DNA of 64,000 nt from 67-14 sp020438345. GTDB lineage: Bacteria > Actinomycetota > Thermoleophilia > Solirubrobacterales > 70-9. The notes beneath the pieces were generated by a model. That model saw only the letters and a list, made by a program, of their open reading frames with translations, was not told the origin of the DNA and did no database searches. Of the stretch, positions 1 through 8,022 are shown piece after piece (the first letter of the stretch is position 1; every line of letters begins with the position of its first letter). The DNA lies in assembly GCA_937872475.1 (NCBI GenBank), contig CALMSY010000031.1, forward strand, positions 1 to 64,000. Reading direction: 5' to 3'. A program made the position numbers and the translations under genes.

Positions 1-171
1 ACGCCTCGCGACCCACTCATCTCTGAGTTCGTTGCGTAGCTGCTTCCCGACCCGGTGAGGATTCTCGGCCAATGCCCCAAAGAGGTGAACTACCGCGTGA
101 GCGTATTTTTCGGGCAGGGATTCGAGACCCCGAAGAGCCGGCCCGGAGACGCTGAGGTTCCAGGCTGGCAA
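1..171 (-). CDS. RelE/ParE-family toxin, 5' part only (cut by window edge)
   Basis: Only the first 57 codons are visible because the gene runs off the window. They read without a stop from a TTG two bases after the antitoxin stop. The segment SLPEKYAHAVVHLFGALAENP followed by VGKQLRNEL matches the early part of RelE/ParE mRNA interferases or gyrase toxins: a first helix, then the turn into the first strand. Such toxins of 85-95 residues are encoded just after a Phd/YefM antitoxin, as here. Catalytic residues lie outside the window, so RelE and ParE cannot be told apart. The TTG start is inferred from position and the lack of other starts in frame. Confidence 0.7.
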   Translation of the reverse strand, partial: MPAWNLSVSGPALRGLESLPEKYAHAVVHLFGALAENPHRVGKQLRNELRDEWVARR

Positions 172-172
172 G

Positions 173-448
173 TCAGTCCTTGAAGTTGAGTCTCTTCTTG
201 ACTTCCTCGAAGGTGTAGACGTCCCCCGCATCTACAGCTTCCTTCGCTTCCCGAATTTCAGCCATCAGTTTCGGATCGGACATGATGGCCAGGGTTTCTT
301 CGAGACTCTCGAGGTCGTCCGGATGGATGATCACCGCCGCCGACTTGCCGTTCCGGGTGATCGTCACTCGCTCCTGGGATGCCTCGACCCGATCCACGAT
401 CTCCGACAGATGTGCCTTCACATAGGAAAGCGACTGATCTTCGCTCAT
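173..448 (-). CDS. Phd/YefM-family antitoxin
   Basis: The product is about 91 residues and opens like Phd/YefM antitoxins: a short N-terminal DNA-binding fold (SYVKAHLSEIVDRV, then ITRNGKSAAVIIHPDDLESL) and an acidic, probably disordered C-terminal tail that would wrap the toxin. It is followed two bases later by the RelE-like toxin. I chose ATG 448 because the 8-bp palindrome AGAATTCT (453-460) then falls just upstream, where an autoregulatory site is expected. ATG 466 is the alternative and would put the palindrome inside the gene. Neither start has a clear Shine-Dalgarno sequence, so the transcript may be leaderless. Confidence 0.8.
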   Translation of the reverse strand: MSEDQSLSYVKAHLSEIVDRVEASQERVTITRNGKSAAVIIHPDDLESLEETLAIMSDPKLMAEIREAKEAVDAGDVYTFEEVKKRLNFKD

Positions 449-570
449 GACCAGAATTCTAGTCATGGGCTGGTTTCGTTTCAAGCCGAGGGCGGGCGAA
501 CATACCCCTCTAAGGGAGCAGGAGCGAAAGTTCGCCCCACCTGCGATGGGCTGGCAGGTACCGGTTCCGG

Positions 571-1791
571 CTACTTGGAAAGCAGCTCGACCACGACATC
601 GGCGGCGAAGGCCGGCCCTCCGGTCGCCGCGTATGCCTGGGCGATCTTTTCGGCACCGGCGCGACAGCCCGTCGCCTCCCTGACCTTCTCACGCAGGCTC
701 GAAGGGGAAAGCTTCTTCGCCGGCAGTCTTGTGCCAGCGCCGCACATCTCGACCCGCCGGGCCACCTCAAGCTGGTCGCGGCCGAAGGGCACCGCACAGA
801 CCGGCACGCCCCGGGAAATCGCCTTCTGGGTTGCCCCCATTCCACCGTGGGTGATCGCGCAGGCGGCCCGTTCCAGTAGCGGTGCATGTGGCACGAACGG
901 CAGCACCCGGGCGTTGGCCGGCACCTCGATGCCGTCCGCATCCGCGGCCGGGGCGGTGGCGACCACTTCGACCTCCTCGCCGGCGAGCGCCTCGATAGCG
1001 ACCCGGATCAGGCGACCGTCATCCTGAAATTCGGAAGAAGTGGTGACCAGCACCAGCGGCCGCTCGATCCCGGCCAGCCATTCGGGCGGCTCGGCCGGTG
1101 GATCCCAGGCACACGGTCCGACCAGCCGGATGTTCTCCGGCCAATCCGAGCGCGGGTACTCGAACGGTTCCGCGGTCATGTAGAGCAGCCGTGGCGGGCG
1201 GGTGAACATGGTGGTCGCGTCGACACTCTCAAGCTTGAAGCCGGCCCGGACCTCGTTCAAGGGACCGACGACGGAGCGCTCGAGCGTGCCGAAAACAAGC
1301 GGCCTCAGGATCCGGTCCCGCAGCCGGCCGGGGGCACCCCTGGCGGGTCGAAGCCCGGGCCCGAAAGGCGGTGCGTCGGGGGAAGGCAGGGGTAGCGGAT
1401 AGGGGCAGAAGGCGGCCCATGGCCCTCCCCAGGCCTCGGCCGCGGCCAGCGCTCCCCAGGACTGGATGTCGACGATCAGCACCTCGGGCCGCTCCTGTCC
1501 GACCGCCCGCTCGAGGTCGGTCCCGTCGATTTCAGCCCGGGCGCAGAATGTGGCGACCGAGCGCTTGAGGGCCTCGCGCGGATTTGATGCGTTCCAGTCA
1601 CCCTGTTCGATCGCCTCGATCGCCGGGTCGATCGCCGCCGCCTCGAAGCCGCGGGATCGCATCAGTTCGACCTGTGAAGAGAGGGTCCGCAGAGTGACCT
1701 CGTGGCCGCGCTCGTGGAGCTCGTCGAGAATCGGCGTGAGCGGGAAGAGATGTCCCCGGGCTGGCGATGTGTAGGCGAGGATCCGGCTCAT
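571..1791 (-). CDS. Family 1 (UGT-like) glycosyltransferase
   Basis: This is a 406-residue GT-B fold enzyme expected to move a sugar from an NDP-sugar donor to a small or lipid acceptor. The N-terminus (MSRILAYTSPARGHLFPL) is the acceptor-domain opening with the conserved GH loop. The donor domain contains THGGMG at about 314-319 followed by GVPVCAVPFGRDQ, the nucleotide-sugar signature of bacterial macrolide/UGT-type transferases. Its ATG overlaps the stop of the PAP2 gene by four bases (ATGA), so it is the last gene of a three-gene operon with lipid enzymes. That suggests a glycolipid acceptor, which is inference. Length is normal for the family. Confidence 0.88.
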   Translation of the reverse strand: MSRILAYTSPARGHLFPLTPILDELHERGHEVTLRTLSSQVELMRSRGFEAAAIDPAIEAIEQGDWNASNPREALKRSVATFCARAEIDGTDLERAVGQERPEVLIVDIQSWGALAAAEAWGGPWAAFCPYPLPLPSPDAPPFGPGLRPARGAPGRLRDRILRPLVFGTLERSVVGPLNEVRAGFKLESVDATTMFTRPPRLLYMTAEPFEYPRSDWPENIRLVGPCAWDPPAEPPEWLAGIERPLVLVTTSSEFQDDGRLIRVAIEALAGEEVEVVATAPAADADGIEVPANARVLPFVPHAPLLERAACAITHGGMGATQKAISRGVPVCAVPFGRDQLEVARRVEMCGAGTRLPAKKLSPSSLREKVREATGCRAGAEKIAQAYAATGGPAFAADVVVELLSK

Positions 1792-2390
1792 CCTGACTCT
1801 TGTCTACTCGATCCTTCCGCCGATCGCACCAGATACCGGTCAAGCAGGGTGTTGGTCGCCTCACCGAGGATGACGCCGGAGAGCGAGCCGATGATCACGT
1901 CGCCGGGGTAGTGAACGCCGGTGTGGACGCGGCTGTAGGCGACCGCGGCGGCGAGCAGGGTGAGCGGCGGGATCGACCAGGGCATCACGTGCCCGACCCC
2001 GACCGCAAAAGCGAAAGCGGAGGCGGAGTGGCCGGAGGGAAACGAATGCGAGCGCGGCATCCTCACCTGCCGCGCCTCGGGTACCGCGGCCCCGTCACGG
2101 TCGGGCCGGGCCCGTCGGGCAACCGGCTTGACGGCCGCGTTCAGTACCGCCGAGGTGACCGCGATCGAGGCCATGCCGCGCAGGGCCGCCTTGCGTCCGC
2201 GCCGGCCACCGAGGACCGCGAGACCGGCCGCCACGGTCCCGGAGATCCGCGAGTAGTTGGCCGCATCGGAAAGCCGCCGCAGTCCCTCGTCGATCGAGGG
2301 GGTCGGTGAGGTCGCGACCGCCGCATAGACCGCCTGGTCGAGCCGGTTCAGCTCCCGAAGTACCTGTCTTGCTTTGCCCAGCATCGTCAT
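1788..2390 (-). CDS. PAP2-family membrane phosphatase
   Basis: The product has 200 residues and all three PAP2 motifs: K88-x6-RP (KPVARRARP), PSGH at 118-121 with the catalytic His, and SR-x5-H-x3-D at 153-164 (SRVHTGVHYPGD). Such enzymes remove phosphate from phosphatidic acid, undecaprenyl pyrophosphate or related lipids at the membrane. Helices around 50-60, 125-150 and 165-180 are hydrophobic. The frame stays open about 90 codons upstream, but ATG 2390 is the right start because it overlaps the upstream stop as ATGA and the extra residues are arginine-rich out-of-frame kinase sequence. With a diacylglycerol kinase-like partner it could form a phosphorylation/dephosphorylation pair. Confidence 0.88.
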   Translation of the reverse strand: MTMLGKARQVLRELNRLDQAVYAAVATSPTPSIDEGLRRLSDAANYSRISGTVAAGLAVLGGRRGRKAALRGMASIAVTSAVLNAAVKPVARRARPDRDGAAVPEARQVRMPRSHSFPSGHSASAFAFAVGVGHVMPWSIPPLTLLAAAVAYSRVHTGVHYPGDVIIGSLSGVILGEATNTLLDRYLVRSAEGSSRQESG

Positions 2391-3724
2391 CTGATCTTCC
2401 CGGATGGAACTGCGGCAACGGGGCCTTCGGACGGTTCCCGGCCGAGGGCGATCCGGATCAGGGCCCGGATCTCGGCGATCGTCCCCTCGGGAATCGCGGC
2501 CGAGGGCGAGGCGCCGGGGTGCTGCCGGGCGATCCGCACCCGCAGCACCCCGGGCCGGATCGCGAACCTGAGCGGCGGGGTAAGGGTCGCCGCTTCCCCG
2601 TCGATCCCGGCCGCCACATCCGCATCCGAGCCGACCTCGAATTCCGGGGCCGACCAGTCCCGCCACGGTTTCTGGAGTCCGCGCAGCCGGTGGCCGGCGG
2701 TGGTCGGGTCGGCCAGTATCGCGATCCCGAGCATGCCGTCGTCAATCTTCGGCCGGGTGCCGGAGCCGACCGCCCGGCCTAGCCGGTACTGGTTGTTGGA
2801 GACGAGGATCGCCGCCCCGGATTCGTGGTGTTTGCCGCTGGGGCTGTCCCATCTGAGTTCGGGGGCCTCACCGTCCGGGCCGAGCACCTGTGGCACGGTG
2901 TCGAGCAGGGTCTTTATCTTCGCTTCCCGGTACTCGTCCTTCTGGACCGCTTCCGCGTAGATCCCGAGCGAGACGTTGTTGACGAAGACCTGCCCGTTTA
3001 CCTCGGCCAGATCAACCCGGCGTTCGCCCGCTTCGACGAAGGCGTCGAGTGCGCCGACGCAGTCTTCCCGGTCAACCCCGAGATCAAGCGCGAAATGGTT
3101 GCGGGTCCCGGCCGGGATGCAGGCGTAGGGAAGGTCGTGGGCGGCAGCGATCTCGGCCACCACCGCCTGGGAGCCGTCACCGCCGGCCATCGCGAGACCG
3201 TCGGCCCCGGCGTCTACCTCGGCCTGAACGAGTTGCCGCAGGTCGGCGCCCCGGGTCAGCTCGACCGTGCGGTAGCCGCGGGCCGCCGCTTCTTCGGCCA
3301 GGTTGAACTGTTCGGCTTTTCCGCCACCCGATTTCGGGTTGTAGAAGAGCACCGGCCTCTCCGGCGCTTCGGCGCGGGGCAAGGGAACCCGGACCGCGAA
3401 GGCGAGCCGGGCCAGTCCGAAGCTGGCGAAGAAGAGCCCGGCCACCAGGCCGATCTGCAGCAGGTTCCAGCCGCTTTCGACCAGCACCCCGAGGGTGAAC
3501 CCGAGTGCGAGCGCCGCCCCGAACCAGGCCAGGATCCGCATCCATCCTCCGTTGATCAAGCCCAATCCGGCCAAAAGGAGCGCGAGGGCGAGGCAGGCGA
3601 TGATCGCCAACCCCCCGGGAAACCGTTCAACTGCCAACTGGATCGCCAGCAGGATCGCCAACAAACCACAAACCAGCGAACCAATCGCCGCCAACCGCTC
3701 CCGACCTCCAACCGAATGCCTCAC
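2387..3724 (-). CDS. Diacylglycerol kinase/YegS-family protein with N-terminal membrane helices
   Basis: The 445-residue protein has four hydrophobic helices in residues 1-115 and then a DAGK catalytic domain: NPKSGGGK at 129-136 and the nucleotide-binding GGDGS at 181-185, followed by IPAGTRNHFALDLG and the beta-sandwich region of YegS-like kinases. Family members phosphorylate diacylglycerol or other lipid alcohols with ATP. The membrane part is an addition to the usual soluble 300-residue kinase. It is the first gene of an operon coupled by ATGA overlaps to a PAP2 phosphatase and a glycosyltransferase, which suggests membrane-lipid remodelling. The exact lipid is not known. Confidence 0.85.
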   Translation of the reverse strand: MRHSVGGRERLAAIGSLVCGLLAILLAIQLAVERFPGGLAIIACLALALLLAGLGLINGGWMRILAWFGAALALGFTLGVLVESGWNLLQIGLVAGLFFASFGLARLAFAVRVPLPRAEAPERPVLFYNPKSGGGKAEQFNLAEEAAARGYRTVELTRGADLRQLVQAEVDAGADGLAMAGGDGSQAVVAEIAAAHDLPYACIPAGTRNHFALDLGVDREDCVGALDAFVEAGERRVDLAEVNGQVFVNNVSLGIYAEAVQKDEYREAKIKTLLDTVPQVLGPDGEAPELRWDSPSGKHHESGAAILVSNNQYRLGRAVGSGTRPKIDDGMLGIAILADPTTAGHRLRGLQKPWRDWSAPEFEVGSDADVAAGIDGEAATLTPPLRFAIRPGVLRVRIARQHPGASPSAAIPEGTIAEIRALIRIALGREPSEGPVAAVPSGKIR

Positions 3725-3752
3725 CCGGTCAACTTACCTGCCTGGACAAACT

Positions 3753-3781
3753 CTGTACAGATCCCGGTCTTATTTGTACAA
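3753..3781. promoter_or_regulatory. Paired TGTACA palindromes, probable YefM-type operator
   Basis: Two perfect 8-bp palindromes, CTGTACAG (3753-3760) and TTGTACAA (3774-3781), have centres 21 bp apart, two helical turns, directly before the antitoxin start at 3789. The E. coli yefM-yoeB operator is known to use palindromes with a TGTACA core, so binding by the downstream antitoxin is a strong inference. Confidence 0.65.
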
Positions 3782-3788
3782 TTCACAC

Positions 3789-4037
3789 ATGGCCAGTTTC
3801 AGTATCAGCGAAGCAAGAGGATCGCTTGCCGAGGTCGTGGAGCTTTCGCAAAGCGAGGCGGTGTTTCTGGAACGCCACGGCCAGAAGGCCGCGGTAATGG
3901 TGAGTCCCGAGCGTTTCGAGCGCATGATGGATGCCCTGGAAGAGATCGAAGACGAGATCGCCTTCGATGCCGCAATGGCCGAAGAAGGGGAGAACATCCC
4001 CTGGGCGGAAGCCAAGACCGACCTCGGCTGGAAGTGA
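3789..4037 (+). CDS. YefM/Phd-family antitoxin
   Basis: The 82-residue product starts MASFSISEARGSLAEVVE, the usual Phd/YefM DNA-binding opening, followed by VFLERHGQKAAVMVSPERFERM and an acidic tail ending in AKTDLGWK. It should neutralise the toxin encoded by the next gene, whose GTG start overlaps this stop by four bases (GTGA), and repress its own promoter through the TGTACA palindromes just upstream. ATG 3789 is only 8 bases from the second palindrome, so bound antitoxin would block initiation. Confidence 0.88.
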   Translation: MASFSISEARGSLAEVVELSQSEAVFLERHGQKAAVMVSPERFERMMDALEEIEDEIAFDAAMAEEGENIPWAEAKTDLGWK

Positions 4038-4294
4038 GCCGGTACCGGATAGAGCTTCGCCCGGCGGCTCTTCGGTCTCTGCGAAAGGTCGATCCCAAGG
4101 CAAGGAAGCGGATCCAGGGAGCGATCGCTCTCCTGGCCGACGACCCACGGCCACCGAACACCAAGAAGTTGCGGGGTCGTGACGCCTTCCGGGTCAGGGT
4201 CGGCAACTACCGGATCATCTACACCGTCAAGGACGACATCCTCCTGGTGGTCATTGTCGCCCTCGCCCATCGCCGCGATATCTACGACCGCTAG
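4034..4294 (+). CDS. RelE/ParE-family toxin
   Basis: Translation from GTG 4034 gives 86 residues: MSRYRIELRPAALRSLRKVD at the start and KKLRGRDAFRVRVGNYRIIY in the core. The pattern L.G...RVRVGNYRIIY and the final IVALAHRRDIY are hallmarks of RelE-type ribosome-dependent mRNA interferases, including the conserved arginines and the tyrosine near the end. The start overlaps the antitoxin stop (GTGA), so translation is coupled. The same frame is open far upstream, but that sequence is antisense to the lipid kinase and is not part of the gene. Confidence 0.87.
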   Translation: MSRYRIELRPAALRSLRKVDPKARKRIQGAIALLADDPRPPNTKKLRGRDAFRVRVGNYRIIYTVKDDILLVVIVALAHRRDIYDR

Positions 4295-4420
4295 CCGGGA
4301 ACGCTTCGTGACCTGGCAGGCCAGTGAAATCCTCAACCAGTTCGCCGCCCGGATCAGATGATCGGGCAGTTAGAGATACCCAGCGTTAGTAGGTTGTGGA
4401 TTAGTATGTCGTAGAACCTA

Positions 4421-5890
4421 ATGCTTCCCTACCAATTTCCGGCACACCGACGTTTCCTCAACCGTACCCCTGACCTTCAGCGGCTGAACGAATGGTGGGA
4501 TGGCGACGAGACCAACGCCCTCGCTCTTTTCGGGCGAAGGCGGGTCGGCAAGTCCTGGCTGCTTCGGGAGTTTGCCCACGAGAAGCCGGCGCTGATCCTG
4601 GTTGCCGACGGCCGGTCGCTGGAGCCTCAGCTTGAGAGCTTCGCCGGGCAACTCGAGCCGCTGCTGGGGCTGCGGCCAGAGCTCCGCGACCTGGCGTCTC
4701 TTTTCCGGGCCCTGCTTGAGCTCGGTCGCAGCTCCCGGGCCCTGGTGATCATTGACGAGTTTCCCTACTTGCTGCCGAACCGCGAAACCGAAAGACGGGC
4801 CACCCTCACCGGGATCCAGAAAGTCATGGAAGAACGCGACCGGAGCCGGCTCAAACTGGTTCTCTGCGGCTCGTACATCGGTCAGATGGAAGGGCTTCTC
4901 ACCGGCCCCCTCCGCGGTCGGCTCTCCCCGATCTCGATCGAGCCGCTGGACTTCCGTTCAGCGCTCACTTTCATGCCGAAAGGAATCGGCGCAGTGGACG
5001 CGGTCGAACGTTTCGCGATTTCGGGCGGCATGAGCCTTTATCTGGACGAGCTCTGCCGTGACGGCTCCTTGCGGGAGCGGATCATCACCCGCGCGCTCGA
5101 CTCGCGTGGTCCCCTTTTCAATGACCCCCGGGAGATGCTTGAAGAGGAGTTGCGTCGCCCCGGGGTCTACTACTCGGTGCTGGAGGAGCTGGCCCAAGGA
5201 AAGCGAGCGGTAGGTGATCTCGCGCAGGCGATCGGCACCCGGACCAGCAACCTCCAGGGCTACCTGGAAACACTTGTCGGGATGCGGCTGGTGCGCTACC
5301 TCATCCCCGTGACCGAACGCAAAGGCAGCCGGCGCGGCCAGTTTGAACTCGCCGACGAGTTCATGAAGTTCTGGTTTCGATTCGTGTTCCCCTACCAGGA
5401 GGAACTGAAGAGTGGACTCAAACCCGCTGACCTGTACCGGCTCGAGATCGCCCCGCATCTCAATGACCACATCGCCCCGGTCTGGGAGCGGCTTTGCCGA
5501 CAGTGGTCGTTGGGGCAGGGTTCAGCCTCCAGGGTCGGTGGCTGGTGGGGGCCATCCCTGAATACCTACAGGCGTTCCGGAGAGCGCCAGACCGAGGAGA
5601 TTGATCTGGTCGGGTTGGCCGGTTCAACGGTCAAGGTCCTCGGTGAATGCAAGTGGACCGCGACAAAGATGCCCCACCGGGTCCTGACCGATCTGGAAGC
5701 CTTCAAGCTCCCGGCGCTGGTCCAGTCTGGTGCCAAGCTCCCTTCCGGCGGGCCGCTGATCCAGCTTTTCAGCCGCAGCGGATTTACTCAACAGCTGATC
5801 GCAACCGCCGCCGGCCGGCCCGACATCGAGCTGATCGGACCGGGGCAGATACTCGCACCCGGCTCGAAGTGCCCTCCCGCCGACCGGTAG
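4421..5890 (+). CDS. Stand-alone P-loop ATPase with C-terminal DUF234 nuclease-like domain
   Basis: The 489-residue protein begins with the typical FLNRTPDLQRL lead-in, then Walker A GRRRVGKS (38-45) and Walker B LVIIDE (108-113), and a winged-helix segment around 250-300. The C-terminal part contains EEIDLVGLAG and later GECKW, which fits the PD-(D/E)xK-like core of DUF234. These proteins are widespread in bacteria and archaea, often lie near mobile DNA, and have no firmly established function. No Shine-Dalgarno is visible. A short AT-rich stretch precedes the ATG, so a leaderless start is possible. It stands alone between a toxin-antitoxin pair and a VOC gene. Confidence 0.85.
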   Translation: MLPYQFPAHRRFLNRTPDLQRLNEWWDGDETNALALFGRRRVGKSWLLREFAHEKPALILVADGRSLEPQLESFAGQLEPLLGLRPELRDLASLFRALLELGRSSRALVIIDEFPYLLPNRETERRATLTGIQKVMEERDRSRLKLVLCGSYIGQMEGLLTGPLRGRLSPISIEPLDFRSALTFMPKGIGAVDAVERFAISGGMSLYLDELCRDGSLRERIITRALDSRGPLFNDPREMLEEELRRPGVYYSVLEELAQGKRAVGDLAQAIGTRTSNLQGYLETLVGMRLVRYLIPVTERKGSRRGQFELADEFMKFWFRFVFPYQEELKSGLKPADLYRLEIAPHLNDHIAPVWERLCRQWSLGQGSASRVGGWWGPSLNTYRRSGERQTEEIDLVGLAGSTVKVLGECKWTATKMPHRVLTDLEAFKLPALVQSGAKLPSGGPLIQLFSRSGFTQQLIATAAGRPDIELIGPGQILAPGSKCPPADR

Positions 5891-5923
5891 GTTAAACGCG
5901 GGCAGACCCAAACGAGAACCGGC

Positions 5924-6325
5924 TTGCTTTCACTCCACCACACCCACCTCATGGCCTCCGATATCGACGAGACGATCCGATTCTGGACCGACGGTTTCGG
6001 CGCCGAAACCGTCTTTGACCGGGAGTTCGCCGGGGCCAGGAACGTCTTCATGAAGGTCGGGACCGGACGCCTTCACCTCTACGACCAGCCCCCCAGGAAT
6101 CTCGACCAGGCAGTGGTCCATCACCTCGGCGTGCAGACCGACCGAATCGACGAGGTAGTCAAGCGGCTGAGAGCCATGAATATCTCGGTGACCGACGTGC
6201 GAAGCGAACCGGACGCCTCCTACGCGATGGCGAAAGGCCCCGACAACCTGCTCGTCGAGATCTTCCAACCCGACGAGGCCTCCGTACCCGAAGAACTCCG
6301 GTCGTACTTCGGGTTCGCTACTTGA
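5924..6325 (+). CDS. VOC-superfamily (glyoxalase-fold) protein
   Basis: The 133-residue product shows one VOC module: an opening HHTHLMASDIDETIRFW with the first metal-ligand His, the strand MKVGTGRLHLYDQP, a second His-containing strand (VVHHLGVQTDRIDEVV) and the closing KGPDNLLVEIFQ with the Glu ligand. Members bind a divalent metal and act as glyoxalases, epimerases, dioxygenases or resistance proteins, so the substrate cannot be named. I kept the TTG at 5924 because the next ATG (5951) would remove the first metal-binding strand. The gene is not clearly in an operon. Confidence 0.8.
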   Translation: MLSLHHTHLMASDIDETIRFWTDGFGAETVFDREFAGARNVFMKVGTGRLHLYDQPPRNLDQAVVHHLGVQTDRIDEVVKRLRAMNISVTDVRSEPDASYAMAKGPDNLLVEIFQPDEASVPEELRSYFGFAT

Positions 6326-6435
6326 GCGGCCGCGCCCTCTGAGGACTGCGCTTCCCAAGGTGGTCGCGGCGGCCTGGCGATCTTGCGGGCCTTCGCTGTT
6401 CCGCCACGAAGACAAATACGACCAGGGCCCGGACC

Positions 6436-6482
6436 CCGTGTGATCTGTAGCGTCCACACCCTGCGATCTGTAGCGTAATGAC
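6436..6482. repeat. 47-bp direct repeat, copy 1
   Basis: This sequence recurs at 7951-7997 with 45 of 47 bases identical. Inside it, GATCTGTAGCGT occurs twice in the same orientation with starts 23 bp apart. It lies 131 bp before the 431-codon gene in an otherwise featureless 287-bp gap. It could be a mobile-element end or a regulatory array; no transposase is nearby. Confidence 0.85.
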
Positions 6483-6600
6483 CCTCCCGGTTTTACCTTC
6501 CGGACATCCGTGGGGTCATCCGATACAGCACCAATCTGACACCTGCGGCATGTGGCGTGAGCCTCTATTCGCCAATGGCCCTGAACCGGGCTGCCGCAAC

Positions 6601-6606
6601 TAGGAT
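6601..6606 (+). promoter_or_regulatory. Candidate -10 box of a leaderless promoter
   Basis: TAGGAT fits the actinobacterial TAnnnT pattern and ends 6 bases before ATG 6613. That places the likely transcription start at or next to the start codon, and no Shine-Dalgarno is present. Confidence 0.45.
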
Positions 6607-6612
6607 GCCCGC

Positions 6613-7908
6613 ATGAGCCGGAAGCGCAAGCCTCGTCGTGAGCAAGGCCACCCCGCCCGGATCTCCGCCCGCCGCGAGCGTGAAGGGTCCCACCGGAGAT
6701 CCCGTTCGCCGGTCGTCAAGATCTGCCGCACCGCCGAATCCCTGAACGACGCTTTCGAGGCGGAACTCTACGTTTCCGAGCTGCTTGGATTGTTGTGGCA
6801 GGGGTTGGCTGACGAGAACCTGATCGAGCCTGGGGATATTCTCGAACCCGAAGCCACCGAAGCGTTCGTCACCGAATGTGCCGCGGTTGGAGGCCGGGGA
6901 GCCTTGGTGATCTTGCGTGGTTTCGCCGCCCTGGCTGATCCGGGACCGGCCGGGCTGGCAGGAAGGCTGGCGGGCGAGCTTGAGGGTTCGGTCAACGCTC
7001 CGGAGTGGGCAGGATCGATCGGAACCGCGCGCCCCGAGCGAGCTGCCGTGATCACCGAGCAGCCCTTCGAGGACGGCAGGACCTGGCTTGTGGAATCGGC
7101 AAGAAGCGACGGCACACGCGACACGATCGGCATCTACATCGACAACAACCTCGGCTGTTCAGCCGATGAGATCCTGCTCTCGCCCCCGATTGACGTGGCC
7201 AGGAAGCTAATCGACAAGAACGCCGAGCCGGGTTTCGAAACGGATTTTGAAGAGGTTGACCTTGCTCTCGCCGCCGCCCGGCTTCGCGCCGCGATGGATC
7301 TGGCCGAAGACACGGTCGACCTTCACACCGAGGAAGACGAGGAGTTCGCCGCCCTCAGGGCACTTGCCTATTCGCGGTTGGATGCTTTGCCGGCCGCCGA
7401 TCCGGACGATGGCCGCCCGAAGGTGCAGAGCTCCGAACGGGAGGCCCTCCTTGCCGAGTTCCTTGCCTCACCAGAGACTGAAACCCTGACCGGGATGGAG
7501 GACGCTTCGATGCTGGCCCAGGCCGCGATCGATTTCGCCTCCGACTATGCCGATGGCCGGCCACTGCGCTGGAGCCCGATGCTGGTCGAGATCTTCACGG
7601 GCGCCTGGCTTCCCACGAAGGTGGTCGCCGACGAAGAGTTCTTCGATGCCGTGCCAGTCTCCCTCGAGGCCTGGGTCCGTTTCACCGCCCGAAAGAGAAA
7701 CCTCGCCACCGAGGACACCGCCCAGCTCCTGGACGCGGTGGAATCTTCCACAAGCGACCTGCTTGCCCAAGAAGACGAATCACCGGGTGAGCGAAGCGTC
7801 GGCGCGGAACTGGTCGAAGCAATGAGAGAAGCAGGAGTCGACCCAACCGACCAAAAGGCCCTCGAAACCTTCATCGCCGGCTGGAACGCCCGCAGCACCC
7901 TGGATTGA
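6613..7908 (+). CDS. Unrecognised 431-residue protein
   Basis: I do not recognise a family. The N-terminal 35 residues are rich in Arg/Lys/Ser and may bind nucleic acid. The rest is acidic and mostly helical by composition, with no membrane segment or signal peptide. The C-terminal 25 codons recur as a broken copy at 9317-9394, so a paralogue once existed downstream. The 47-bp repeat upstream also recurs after this gene. Codon use matches the neighbours. A TAGGAT box 6 bases before the ATG suggests leaderless transcription. Confidence 0.8.
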   Translation: MSRKRKPRREQGHPARISARREREGSHRRSRSPVVKICRTAESLNDAFEAELYVSELLGLLWQGLADENLIEPGDILEPEATEAFVTECAAVGGRGALVILRGFAALADPGPAGLAGRLAGELEGSVNAPEWAGSIGTARPERAAVITEQPFEDGRTWLVESARSDGTRDTIGIYIDNNLGCSADEILLSPPIDVARKLIDKNAEPGFETDFEEVDLALAAARLRAAMDLAEDTVDLHTEEDEEFAALRALAYSRLDALPAADPDDGRPKVQSSEREALLAEFLASPETETLTGMEDASMLAQAAIDFASDYADGRPLRWSPMLVEIFTGAWLPTKVVADEEFFDAVPVSLEAWVRFTARKRNLATEDTAQLLDAVESSTSDLLAQEDESPGERSVGAELVEAMREAGVDPTDQKALETFIAGWNARSTLD

Positions 7909-7950
7909 CTCAGCATCGCAGGATGTCCGCCTGACCTGAGCGACAGACCA

Positions 7951-7997
7951 CCGTGTGATTTGTAGCGTCCACACCCTGCGATCTGTAGCGTAGTGAC
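7951..7997. repeat. 47-bp direct repeat, copy 2
   Basis: This is the second copy of the 6436-6482 repeat, differing by one C/T and one A/G change. A third partial motif, ATCTGTAG, follows at 8004-8011, so the copy here continues into the promoter of the ATPase gene at 8023. Confidence 0.85.
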
Positions 7998-8008
7998 TCT
8001 GTTATCTG

Positions 8009-8014
8009 TAGTCT
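8009..8014 (+). promoter_or_regulatory. Candidate -10 box of a leaderless promoter
   Basis: TAGTCT matches TAnnnT and ends 8 bases before ATG 8023. It overlaps the partial third repeat motif, so the repeat may supply part of the promoter. Confidence 0.4.
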
Positions 8015-8022
8015 TGTACCCC

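Noticed and set aside
2391..2666. N-terminal extension of the PAP2 gene
   Set aside because: The added 92 residues are Arg/Asp/Pro-rich out-of-frame kinase sequence, and the ATGA overlap gives a better start.
6436..7997. Insertion sequence bounded by the 47-bp repeats
   Set aside because: The repeats are direct, and the gene between them has no transposase motif such as DDE or HUH; a mobile unit is possible but not supported.
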